A stretch of 64,000 bases of DNA, taken from NCBI GenBank assembly GCA_014549065.1, contig JACDOX010000084.1:2533533-2597532 (forward strand), read 5' to 3'. The DNA is from Cardinalis cardinalis (Eukaryota > Chordata > Aves > Passeriformes > Cardinalidae). The first letter of the stretch is position 1. Every line of letters starts with the position of its first letter. Under the pieces are notes generated by a model. The model was given only the letters and a program-made list of their open reading frames with translations. It had not been told where the DNA came from and searched no databases. Below, piece by piece: positions 13,601-22,380 of this stretch. The translations under genes were made by a program, and so were the position numbers.

Positions 13601-16600
13601 CAAAACAAGTATTCAGCCACCAAATAGAGGACACATTTTTAAAGTGTCTGTGAATGAAATATTTAGCCAGTTACTCTCCCTTGAGGTAAGAAAAGACATC
13701 TCTTTTATTAAGAGCTTCAAAGAAAAACGAAACCCCAGTGACGCAGGGTCAGGAGGAAGCAGGGTTGCATTCACTTTGCATGCACAAAGCCTAAGGAAGT
13801 GCTATGTATGTTAGTCATCAAATTTAAATTTAAACTTTACAGACAAACATGCCTTGAGCAGAAAGTCATCAGCTCCAGTACATTCTGGGAGGAGAGTAGG
13901 GACATATCTTTTACACTTTCCCACCAATTAGGAATGGAGGATGGGGACAGAGGAAGAGTTTTCTGCAATGCCCCTGTGCACTGAGACCTGGCCCTGCTTG
14001 GATCTATACACTCTGTTGGAGTGTATGGCAAATTCTATGTTTTTGTCTCAGCACAGAGACTACATCTATGTTCAGAGGCTGTGAAAATATTTTCACAGAG
14101 CTAAGGTGCACATTGCCTTACCAGATACTTTCCTTTATCCAGAAAATAACTTCTTTTGNGTGGGATACTTTTTGGAACTTTTCCTCACTCAGTTAATCCT
14201 TGCACATGTATTTTCTCTTTTAATGGCGTGAGCTTCCCTGTATTTAATTCTTTTCTAGTCTTGTGCAAGGAAGGTCTATAGCAGATGTAGTTACTAAATG
14301 GGAGATATGCCAATTTGCCTGGATGAATTTGGGTTACCACACTGGGTTTCAGCTTTATTCCAGGTGAAAAATGTAAAGAATATCTTTCTCCTTTAGATAA
14401 AAATGATACATCTCTGGCGTANAGCATTAGAACTATTTAGGAAGGAGTTGTTTGTAGCTCTCACATATCTCATTTTCCTTTAGCAAATTAGATTGAAGGA
14501 GAAAATCAGAATCTTCATCTGCAAAGCCATGCTAGATTCCACCAGTACTAGGCTCTCCATCAGTGACACTGACTAAAGATAGTGTGGATCACTCACCAGT
14601 ATAGACCCCTAACAGTGTGTAGATTAAGGAGTCGGAGGGTCTTTCTGAGCCAGTGCTGTTAGTGGTATCAGTCAGGCAGTCATATGCTCCACAGCATTCC
14701 AGGTCTTCNTCTGAGATCTCCCCTAATTGAGAACCAAATGAAAGGCAGGTCAGTGAAGAGATCAGGTAAGTCCACACTATGTGCAAGGATATGAGAATGT
14801 AGGGAATCCAGTGCTTAGTGANTGGTCCTGGTTTCAAGTCTTTCCTGATTAGAGACATTTAACTTCAGAATCCCCATTTAACACACACAAATTTTGGTTT
14901 AAGAGAAACAAGGGAGACACCAAACACTGAATTAATGGTTTCATGAGGACAGGGACTAAAGTTAGAGCTGAAATCTGGATCCAAGCTCAATTTGCAGTAT
15001 TCAAAGTTTGAGTATATATTTTTACCTCTTAATCATAATACTTCATGAGATAGGTCTCGAAGTTTACACAAGCAAGGGACGGATGGACTACAGTTCTTAC
15101 AGCCACCCTGCATTTTCCTCTCCAGATAATTTCTGTGTATGTTAAAGGANCAGAAACCACCTCAAAATATTTTTTTAATATAAATTCAAATTATTATTAC
15201 TCAGTATTGCAGTCTTCCAAGTATCCTGCTTTTCCTGACTTTATTATTTTACTACTGCCTTTATGACTTTCCAAGAACACACCTGAAACTAACAGTTCNG
15301 CAGGGTTTGCAGTAAGACCTTTGCTTTGTGCAGTCCTATCACTTTTGTGCAGGGCATATGTCACAGCCACAAACACACATGTACTCACACGCACTGTCAN
15401 CAGCACACTGTGCCCACTTCCTCCAGTACCCTCTTGGTAAAGAATAAAGGCTAACCCAAAGTGTAAGCCTGAATAAGCTGTCTCCTGGAGGAGGATGGTC
15501 CAAAGCCCACACAATAATTTTAGTTCTTTCACTGCAGAATTTTTCTGTGGTCCAAGCACAATAAAGGGCAATATAGCTGTACCTTGGCTGATTCNTTAAG
15601 GAAGAACTGATCCATAATTTTTCAATTGAGCTTATTGTGTAACTACTTTTAGTGTGTTTTTCCTCATTGCTTCCCATCAAAGCTGCTGTGATGTGAATCA
15701 GCTTCATAAACAACTTTAAATTCAACATAAAATAAAATGTAGTAATGTAAAAAAAATAATTACCTTATTACTTACCACTATTACTACAGACCTTCAGCAA
15801 AAAATAGACAAACAGACCTTTAGCAAAATTGCCGTATGCAAAAGATGAGTCACATGAATGAAGTGTGGAAATGTGTAAAACAAGTTTTTTATCNGTTCCT
15901 GCATCATCTGAAGATGAAGCTGCACATGCAATTAGTCATATGCAAGCTGCAAGGCAGGGTTTGCACTGTTTCTCTTGAATTAAAACTGTAATATTGTTGA
16001 GTGAGGAAGGATGACTTTTGTAATTTACACTGATTACTCTCTTTGGTTCTGGTATTACCATATGGTNTAATTTTGCCTTGCTCTGTCTGGATGCAGTTAT
16101 GGCAGGCAATACATCTAGGGTAGGTACATGTCTGAATTTTATCCATTTTTATTTTCCAGATACATGCTGTATCTTTCCTACTGCTCAGCGAAATGGTACA
16201 TTTTAAGTACATGAAAATATGAATGGATGCCTTTGCACAAGCCTCAGAGGAGAGAAAAAGAATTGCATGACTTTAATCCTGAGATTCTTACCCCCTTGCC
16301 CCAGCAAAGTTCCCTCTAGATTAAAGCTGTGTCTCACTGAGATGGCACAGTAGAGAAACTTATGTTATAACTGCTCATCACTGTCATGAAGATGTGTAAA
16401 GCCTTTGGNCTTGAGTTGTTCACAGGAACACAGAATTTTCTGAGATTCCATGTAATAGATAAAAATTAAGTGTCTTTAAAATTTGGAGGAACATCCTCAA
16501 AAGTAAAACTAAGAAGGGATTCACAAGACCAAAACAACCAGCGTTTTATTCCTCTTGTTAAAATTATGCGAGCTGTGAGGCAGAGGAGAGTCAAATGGTT

Positions 16601-19600
16601 GGAGTCTGTACAGACCCCACTGCTCCACCGCTGCCTCTACCCTGCAAGTGAAATCAGAACAGACATTCCCTCCTGAGATATCATGTGGCTCTGGGATCAG
16701 GTCAGCAGGCCTCCACTGCACTTGTAAAGGTGTGCCAGCATTCTGCTTTAACAGTGCTTCACCTACAGTTACTCAGGTTTAAAGGAACGATGATTCTACA
16801 TAAGTATCACTCCTTGTGGCAGCTACTTTGCCATAAATCCAAGGATACAAAGATTAAAACCTGATGCCAGCTTTCTGACATTTAGCTTTAACCTAGGAGC
16901 TATTTCAGAACTCTTTAGAGGACATACTACTTAACTGAGACAGGAAAGAGGTAACTTCTTGCTACTCATAGTAGCAGTGTACACGGAAAGTTCTCTCCAT
17001 GTCTGGAGAACAATGCTGTTTTGATTTTGACAGGATGTGGAATATGCAGGAGATTGCAATGATAAGACACCACAGCATTTTGAATCTGTAAGGTGGCATC
17101 CAAATATTAATTTATCTTCACAACTACCCTTCTAAAACTGACACCAATTACATGCATGGGAAATGAGGGCACTGCTGCTGAGTGATTTCTTCAAGCTACA
17201 TTGGCAGCTGCTGTCTGAGCCTGAAATACAGCAGAGGAGCCCTGGCACACAGGCTCCTGCCAACAGCTACTGCTATTTTTTTCTTGACAGCTCTGTAGAG
17301 CACTCATTTTCAGCAAGCCCAGCAACCAGTCTGACTAATTTTGAATGCATAACAGCAAACTAACCCAATACTACAAGCCTTGCAAAAAGGTTGGTCCAGT
17401 ATTTTGCCTTTTGTTTTAAACCACTTTTAATAGAAGTCAGATGTGAAGAACTGTCACTGCCTGCAGCCTATCTATGCTTTGCAATCCAGGAGCAGAATTC
17501 AAACAGAATTCAATAGAGTTCTATTTTTCAGCTATTTGTCTGAACTCTCTTTATGGCTGATTTTTGATAGAAAATAGACACTTTCAGAGAGAAATTTATC
17601 TCATCTATGTCAGACATCTATCCTCAGGCTAGCTCTCATTTGAAGTGCCTGTTTCCACTGACTATGAAAGCTCAGCTGCAGAAATCTGCCTCTCATCTAT
17701 CTAGACCTAGTTGATGTTTATAGAAAGAAGTGCCAAAATTTTAAATACATTTTACCTTGGTTGGAAGATTGGCTAAGTATCAAGGATGAGATAAGATTTC
17801 CCCAGACGCCGGAAGTCTGAAACACCAGAAAGAAGATCCCAAAGTATTGGTTGATAATGTCTTTAGCACTTTTTCCTGCTTTCTCAGCATACAAAGTGCC
17901 AGCAATAGTGAGGTAAGTGCATTTGGCAGACCAGAGTGGTGCTCCTCCTAAGCCCAGGATCATAGAGGTAGGGATAAGTGTATACCTGCCAAAGAACACT
18001 TTATTTAGCACAGCTGTTGCCATTAGCATAATAATAATTTGCCCAAAGATCCAGCAGCAAAAATAGACATCANAGAAATAGATTTATCCTTTTTATGATA
18101 CAATAAATCTGTTACATGGAATCAAGAGAAGGCCAGCCTTGTGAAGTTTAGACTGTGCACGCATATGCAGGTCTGGGCAGGGACCAGGCCTAGGCCAGGC
18201 TGGCTAGGTCTGTGCTCATGTGCCATAAATTCTCACAAGTTAAACTATGTTAAACTGAGAACTAAATTGCACATGCACTTCAAAAGATAGATATTGACAA
18301 CTTTCCTCTGCAGACTTGCAGCTCTTGTCACTGGAGGGCAGAAGTTGGTCATCCACCTTTAGGAAGAGCTAGGCAGGAGTTAGCCTTCTGTTGTAGTCCT
18401 CTTCTCCCAGAGCTACTGGCTGGAAGACAGTCCTCCCTTCAACCTTTTCAAAAACAACTCTAAAAGTCTTTTGACTTTTAAATTAAACTCTTGATTTTTT
18501 TTTTCCCCCAAAGGGGAATCTCTGCTACAAACATGAGTTAGAGAAGCAACTTCAGGTAAGTAGATGGATATATTCATTCTGACTCTTTGCACATTTTCAC
18601 CTCTCTGGTCCACCTAAAACTGGATTTATTTATCTCAATTTGTTCCAAGTAGCACCTTTGGCATCCAACTTTCTACTCTGCAACACAGAGTTAGAGTAGG
18701 AATGGAGAAGAAAAACAAGAAAGAACTTTACCCTTACTTATTTTGTTTGAACACAACAGAGAGGGTTAAAGTATTTAAATCCTACCAGCTAGCATAGAAG
18801 TTCCCTAAGGAGTAGGCGACATAGCAGCACATAGAGACTGCAATGGTCCACTTGCAGCCCAGCTTCTTGATGAGGATTGGAGGCAGGAACATGGATGATA
18901 AGGTGAGTGCAGCATACAGAACACTTAGGGAAGCAACACCCAGGCCTTCTTCTGCATTGAGACTGCTCTGCAGGGACAAAAACAGCGATTGAGACAAATT
19001 TTACCACAGGTACATAATACCAGAGAGTGTACAGAGAATGGCTTTGGGCAGAAATAGAGACATAGCATCTGGGGCTGGGTATTGCTGTTTCATTTCCCCA
19101 AAACAGCCTGATTATGGACTTGGAAATTTCTTCAAAATGTTAGACCATTTATGAAAACATGATACAAAATCAGGTGAGGATTGCCCAGATTCAAAGCTTT
19201 GGTAAATCATTCTTTAGATTATTTAATGTTATTTGTTTGAGTTTCTCTTTGAAAGCAAGTTAAATTAAAGATAACCTCTTNTCTTGGCCTTCATTTGTTG
19301 TCTCAGGCAGGAATATTCTCAGATCTGCACTGCAAGGGCTGGCATAGCAATGCTGGGAGATTCTTTGCTTTAAACTACAGGTCTGAAAATTTCTAAAATT
19401 TTCAGAGATCAAGGTNCAAATATCCTACTAGGCTCACAGTGGCCCTTAGTAGTTGGAAGTAATTGATTCACATACATTTTCACAAAGAAGGAATAGCATT
19501 TTACTGATCTAACCTGGTTTTATAGTTTTATGCTCAAAATAGTTATCCTCTTGTCTTGATGCTCTGAAAGTTGAAATGAGAAGATCAATTTGGGAGACCT

Positions 19601-22332
19601 GGAGAAGCCTGAAAAATGGGTCCATGCGAACCTAATGAAGATCAACAAGTCCAAATTCAAGGTGCTACCCCTGGGTCAAGGCAATCCCAGACATAAGTAC
19701 AGACTGGGAGGAGAACACATTGAGAGTAGCCCTGCAGGGGAGGACTTGAGANTTCTGTGCATGAGAACCTGGACAAGAGCAACAGTGTGTGCTACAGCCC
19801 GGAAGGCCCGCTGCATCCTGGGCTGCATCAAAACTAGTGTGACCAGCAGGGCAAGGGAAGTGATCTTCCCCCCTACTCTGCTCTGGTGAGTCCCCATCTG
19901 AAGCACTGCATCCAGCTTTGGGGTCCCTGGCNCAGGAAGGACATGCACCTGTTGGAGAGGAGGGCCATGAAGACGATCAGAGGGATGGACCACCTCTCCT
20001 AGACAGGCTGAGAGNGTTGGGATTGTTCAGCCAGGAGAAGAGAAGACTCCAGGAAGACCTCATTGCAGCCTTTCAGTACTCAAAGGGGAGCTTAAAAAGT
20101 GAGGATGTGACTTTTCACATGNGCAGATAGTCATAGGCCAAGAAAGGGCAATAGTTTTAAACTAAAAGAGAGATTTAGGGTAGATATTAGNAAGAAAATC
20201 TTTACTGTGAGGGTGGTGAGGCATTGGAGGAGGTTGTCCAGAGAATCTTCATCCTTGGAGATACTTCATCCTTGGAGATGTTCAAGCCCAGACTGGATGG
20301 AGCTTTGAGCAACCTGGTTTAGTGGAAGGTGTCCTTGCCCATGNTGGAGGGTTGGAACAAGATGATCTTTAAGGTCCTTTCCAGCCAAACAATTCTGCAA
20401 TTCTATGCTGCTTAGCAATGTTTTCCTGATTGTTTTGATTAATAGGTGATATGCTTCAGCATGATTTTGGAAGGGGGACTGGATGCTGAGGGGGTGGCAC
20501 TGGAGGGCGTTGTAGGGGAATGAAGCTGTTGGTGGCTTCACGGAACACTTTCCAAGCCTGCAGTGGCTGTGCCCTCTGGCCATGCAGGACCATGACGGCA
20601 GTCAGGCAGCATGCTTGGAGACATCCAGGTACCAGGACAGTGAGGTGAGGACAGTCTCTGTTAGTGCAGGGCCAAGGCATTTGATAATTGGAATAGTTGT
20701 TTTGTAAACAGGCAAAGAGGCTTCCTGATCTCAGAGGTCTTATTCTTGAAATATCACATGCCTGGTTTTGTCAGCTCCAGCTTCCAAAAATTAAAAGCCA
20801 GGCTTCCACAATCATATGATTTGTACTGGCTGGGGTTTTTTTGTTTTGTTTTGGTCTTGTTTTGTTTTGGGGTGTTTTTTTGTTTTTTGTTTGTTTGTTT
20901 GTTTTTTAGTTTTTTTGTGGGTTTTTGTTGTTGTTGTTGTTGGAGGGGGGTCTTGGTAGTGAAATATTGAAATGAATTACAAAAATTTTTAATATTCCAG
21001 TTACAGGTGCACAGGTTCACAGAATATTCTGAGTTGGAAGGGACCCATGGGATCATCAAGTCCCACTCTGAAGTAAATGTCTGTATGGGCACTGAACCCA
21101 CAGCCTTGTTGTTATCAGCACCAAGCTCTAACCAGCTGTTTCAGATTGACTTGCAGCTTCCAGGGTTTATCTTCCCCTGCCTCATCAGTCTCCCCAGCTC
21201 ATAATACCTCCAACCAGTTTTGGGACTGTTTTTTGCAGAACAGTCCTGAGTTCAGAATCTGACAATGCCAGCAAAGAAAAGCTGTTCAAGGAGAGAAGAG
21301 AGATGTACAGAACAAGGACGGACGTCCTTCTGAAATGAGGTCAAGCTGACATTATTGCAAACAAGTTCATCCTGTTATGTATCAAGTTCCATNTTTAAGG
21401 CATAGAGATTCCCACTCCAGTTGGAAAATTCAATCCAGTTGATCATGATCATACATTAATATCCTGCCTAAAGATGCTTGTCAATTTCTTCTATTCATTT
21501 ATCAGCCACTAGACCAGCAGAGCCTTTTAGGCTAAGAAATTTCTCCTTGTGTTTATCTACTCAGAAGCATTCATAGACAGAAACAGAAACCCTCAGTCTT
21601 TTATTTTGAATGAGCAAGAGAGCTCTAATGGTAACCTGAGTATTCAAGTCATTCTAGTAATCCATCTCTGCTACTATGTTTTAGGATGTTTATGCCAGTA
21701 AAGCCACAATTGCTTTATTAAAAAATAATATTTTTTTACTATTATGTTATATCATGAGCCTAGAAATTACTGTATTATTTTATACTTAAACTATTTAATG
21801 GTTTGGGCATAATTTTTAATTATTTCACATTGCTGTGCAATAAAAATTATTATAAAATCAGCAATTTAGAAATATTCAAAACAAATCCTTTCCAGAAACT
21901 GAATTGTTTTCCATTTGGCAATATCTTTTTTTGAGAAAAGTAATCTCAAGTTAATTTTGTTTTCAGTTTCCATTGAAACAAATTTTGTGGGTCTAGAGTA
22001 GTAGCATGACACAAGTATGCAAGCTATTTGAGGAATACCAGAGTGAAATATTTAGTAAATGCTGCAGATCTGGGTGAAGAATATTAACCTGCAGCAAGTT
22101 AATGTTCTAACCCACCTTATAAAAAATACTGTGCATGCCTTCCTCACAGACAGCATGGAAAGACTGATGCGTTTCACACTACCAGTTGGCCTGATGCCCT
22201 TCCAGACCAGCTGTCCTGATAGCCAATGGGAGATGCCCCTCTTACCTGTAGGCTCTGGAGTCCTGAGTAAGCAGTAAAGAGAAGTAAAAATCCAAAAGAA
22301 ATGACCAAAACATTCTTAAGATTCCTTTCCAT
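4356..22332 (-). CDS. UNC93A: UNC93A, UNC-93 family membrane protein; whole coding span (8 exons)
   Basis: Joined exons on the minus strand: 22332-22246, 18967-18786, 17985-17756, 14722-14597, 12225-12017, 10895-10760, 9132-9001, 4621-4356. Total 1368 bases, 455 residues; human UNC93A is 457 from memory. Every intron is GT-AG and all phases agree (0, 2, 1, 1, 0, 1, 1), so the frame is unbroken. Recognition rests on the N-terminus MERNLKNVLVISFGF, the AEKAGK and NQYFGIFF blocks around residues 124-138, GLWGVSDAVWQTQ (353-365) and FANYRLWESVGF (382-393). About twelve hydrophobic segments are visible, roughly 7-26, 40-61, 67-88, 92-118, 133-158, 198-222, 254-275, 280-306, 317-337, 345-363, 389-403 and 408-428. 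An N-linked sequon (NST, 188-190) lies in the loop before the sixth. Known for the family: major-facilitator-like fold; worm UNC-93 regulates a two-pore potassium channel; vertebrate UNC93A is a plasma-membrane protein of unsettled transport function. UNC93B1, the Toll-like-receptor chaperone, is much longer, so the A paralogue fits better. Two codons contain an N (residues 171 and 417); neither can become a stop. Confidence 0.96.
4623..4650 (-). repeat. GGAA/TTCC microsatellite serving as exon 8 pyrimidine tract
   Basis: The plus strand reads ctggaaggaaggaagaaagg then aaggaaaag. On the minus strand this is an uninterrupted pyrimidine tract running into the exon 8 acceptor CAG. Confidence 0.85.
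6934..6972. repeat. Tandem pair of palindromic units
   Basis: Two adjacent copies of about 19-20 bases. The first contains the perfect palindrome gtgaaaattttcac (6939-6952) and the second gtgaaattttcac (6959-6971), one base shorter. Confidence 0.85.
7415..7584 (+). mobile_element. CR1 LINE 3' fragment, sense
   Basis: Matches the CR1 3' region: 'caggttgcccagagagggtg', 'ccctctctagaaaatatcaa', 'gtccagaggtcctttccatcc' and a terminal 'actgtgattctg'. Diverged and lying in intron 7, opposite in orientation to the gene. Confidence 0.8.
8396..8478 (-). mobile_element. Old CR1 fragment, antisense
   Basis: The stretch 'cttgtccaggctaaagattc ... caaggaaaagtgccccatga' resembles the reverse complement of the CR1 block that encodes the end of the reverse-transcriptase frame. 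Strongly diverged; the limits are approximate. Confidence 0.5.
9001..9132 (-). CDS. UNC93A: UNC93A coding exon 7 (residues 325-367)
   Basis: 132 bases, acceptor AAATCAACAG, donor GTAAGT. Runs AVLNTSCLITVLLW to DAVWQTQTN, with the strongly conserved GLWGVSDAVWQTQ. I chose the acceptor at 9133 over a nearby CAG because only it keeps phase and length equal to the family. The pyrimidine tract is poor, and the 28-base tandem duplication sits about 60 bases upstream of it. Confidence 0.93.
9133..10759 (-). other. UNC93A intron 6
   Basis: Donor GTATGT, acceptor AACAG. Contains the 28-base tandem duplication near its 3' end and a T/G-rich low-complexity tract around 9790-9826. Nothing else is recognised. 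Confidence 0.85.
9191..9246. repeat. Perfect 28-base tandem duplication
   Basis: Two identical head-to-tail copies, 9191-9218 and 9219-9246, beginning attgtggtagataacac and ending ttttttattct. No mismatch, so it is recent or an assembly artefact. Confidence 0.97.
10760..10895 (-). CDS. UNC93A: UNC93A coding exon 6 (residues 279-323)
   Basis: 136 bases, acceptor CTTCTCTTCCAG, donor GTATGT. Begins SFVTCALGIQYVGYMMICF and ends FTGRKLLFAL plus one base. It has no usable initiation codon, so a plain open-frame scan misses it. It was found by matching the family sequence and checking phase: it enters in phase 0 from exon 5 and leaves in phase 1 for exon 7. Contains segment eight, the short GKISQFTGRK loop and the start of segment nine. 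An internal CAG/GTATAA at 10835/10834 looks like a good cryptic donor. Confidence 0.94.
10896..12016 (-). other. UNC93A intron 5
   Basis: Donor GTATGG, acceptor CTTCCAG. No repeat or RNA gene recognised. Confidence 0.85.
12017..12225 (-). CDS. UNC93A: UNC93A coding exon 5 (residues 210-278)
   Basis: 209 bases, acceptor TTTTTTGCAG, donor GTATGG, ends in phase 0 at Lys278. Completes membrane segment six (SGVLAVLLVIIFL), then a charged central cytosolic loop (DQIKSDQAETGKGK), a WSTFLATLRHLKDKR block and segment seven. This central loop is the usual halfway point of major-facilitator folds. Confidence 0.95.
12226..14596 (-). other. UNC93A intron 4
   Basis: Donor GTGAGT, acceptor TTTTTTGCAG. Holds a GC-rich patch with CpG dinucleotides (about 12440-12600), a run of 16 T at 12732-12747 and otherwise AT-rich unique sequence. 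Confidence 0.85.
12440..12600. other. GC-rich, CpG-containing patch in intron 4
   Basis: Stands out from AT-rich surroundings, with segments such as gccgcgggccgggccagc. No splice-bounded family match in any frame. It could be an internal regulatory element or simply a GC-rich local segment. Confidence 0.5.
14597..14722 (-). CDS. UNC93A: UNC93A coding exon 4 (residues 168-208, extracytosolic loop)
   Basis: 126 bases, acceptor CAATTAG (a weak pyrimidine tract), donor GTGAGT. Encodes the variable loop with three cysteines (ECCGAYDC, residues 175-182) and the sequon N188-S-T, then the start of membrane segment six (SLIYTLLGVYT). The N at 14709 makes residue 171 Asp or Glu, both acidic. The exon opens with two bases completing Gly167. 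Confidence 0.93.
14723..17755 (-). other. UNC93A intron 3
   Basis: Donor GTAAAA, acceptor CAATTAG. Contains a MIR-like relic at 17111-17228 and a short local duplication near 15790-15825 (acagaccttcagcaaaa / acagacctttagcaaaa). Confidence 0.85.
17111..17228 (+). mobile_element. MIR-like ancient SINE relic
   Basis: Resembles the MIR core: 'tttatcttcacaactaccct', then 'gggaaatgaggg', 'gtgatttcttcaagctacat', 'ggcagctg' and 'gagcctgaaata', in the order expected of the MIR consensus. Heavily diverged, as such Mesozoic copies are in birds. Confidence 0.65.
17756..17985 (-). CDS. UNC93A: UNC93A coding exon 3 (residues 91-166)
   Basis: 230 bases, acceptor TTTGGCAG, donor GTAAAA. Starts by completing Trp90, then YTLIPTSMILGLGGAPLWSA, and ends SSNQ plus one base. 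It carries the family-typical APLWSAKCTYLT and NQYFGIFF blocks and membrane segments four and five. Confidence 0.95.
17986..18785 (-). other. UNC93A intron 2
   Basis: Donor GTAGGA, acceptor TTTGGCAG. No recognisable element. Confidence 0.85.
18786..18967 (-). CDS. UNC93A: UNC93A coding exon 2 (residues 30-89 plus two bases)
   Basis: 182 bases, acceptor TGCAG, donor GTAGGA. Begins SSLNAEEGLG and ends ...LGNFYAS plus TG, which joins G from exon 3 to make Trp90. Encodes membrane segments two and three with the FLPP turn between them. Read through without splicing, the donor creates an immediate TAG, so the exon boundary is sharp. Confidence 0.95.
19586..20407 (+). mobile_element. 5'-truncated CR1 LINE with remnant reverse-transcriptase C-terminus
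   Basis: Sense to the plus strand, antisense to UNC93A. The 5' part still reads as the end of CR1 ORF2: residues resembling LEKPEKWVHANLMKINKSK, then ARCILGCIKTS and, in another frame, GLFSQEKRRLQEDLIAAFQY. The frame is broken by a stop after 19889, shifts and N bases. The 3' untranslated part follows ('aggttgtccagagaatcttc', 'ctttaaggtcctttccagcc') and ends in the CR1-type terminus ctgcaattctatg. A 17-base direct repeat (cttcatccttggagat) lies at about 20247-20280. Inactive. Confidence 0.92.
20833..20942. repeat. T/G-rich low-complexity tract
   Basis: Runs of T with GTTT, GTTTT and GTTG units. It lies between the CR1 and the SINE. Confidence 0.9.
21011..21150 (-). mobile_element. tRNA-Ile-derived SINE with CR1 tail (TguSINE1-like)
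   Basis: On the minus strand the head (about 21148-21078) reads as a decayed isoleucine tRNA: CTGGTTAGAGCTTGGTGCTG, ATAACAACAAGG, then a B-box-like GGGTTCAGTGCCC. The tail (21065-21011) is a CR1 3' end: GGGACTTGATGATCCCATGG, GTCCCTTCCAACTCAGAATA and TTCTGTGAAC. From established knowledge, a tRNA-Ile head with a CR1 tail is the design of TguSINE1, a passerine SINE family moved by CR1 enzymes. The A box is eroded, so it is unlikely to be transcribed. Confidence 0.8.
22246..22332 (-). CDS. UNC93A: UNC93A coding exon 1 (residues 1-29)
   Basis: Contains the start codon (22332-22330) and the first membrane segment. It ends in ...GLQSLQ, followed by the donor GTAAGA, phase 0. I chose the ATG in the strong context aacATGG because it matches the family N-terminus. 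An in-frame ATG nine bases upstream (22341-22339) is in a poorer context and would add only Met-Ile-Asn. A pyrimidine-rich stretch ending in CAG just above 22355 could be the acceptor of this exon, in which case a separate 5' untranslated exon lies further right. This last point is inference. Confidence 0.95.
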
Positions 22333-22341
22333 GTTGATCAT

Positions 22342-22371
22342 AGAAGACAAAAGGTCTGCCGGTGGGCAAAG
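22342..22371 (-). promoter_or_regulatory. Possible 5' UTR splice acceptor upstream of UNC93A start
   Basis: On the minus strand a pyrimidine-containing stretch ends in CACCGGCAG at 22364-22356, only 23 bases before the ATG. If used, the first transcribed exon lies elsewhere to the right. No TATA box or CpG-rich promoter was evident in the first kilobase upstream. Confidence 0.3.
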
Positions 22372-22380
22372 CTGATCCAA

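Larger units (their letters stand above)
18968..22245 (-). other. UNC93A intron 1
   Basis: Donor GTAAGA, acceptor CCCTGCAG. Carries a long CR1 fragment, a tRNA-derived SINE and a T/G-rich low-complexity tract between them. Confidence 0.85.

Noticed and set aside
21078..21148. Possible tRNA-Ile gene on the minus strand
   Set aside because: Acceptor stem and A box are eroded and the sequence runs directly into a CR1 tail, so it is a SINE head, not a tRNA gene.
22333..22380. N-terminal extension of UNC93A exon 1 (frame open to 22380)
   Set aside because: It starts at a non-ATG codon and has no counterpart in the family. The strong-context ATG at 22332 fits known N-termini.
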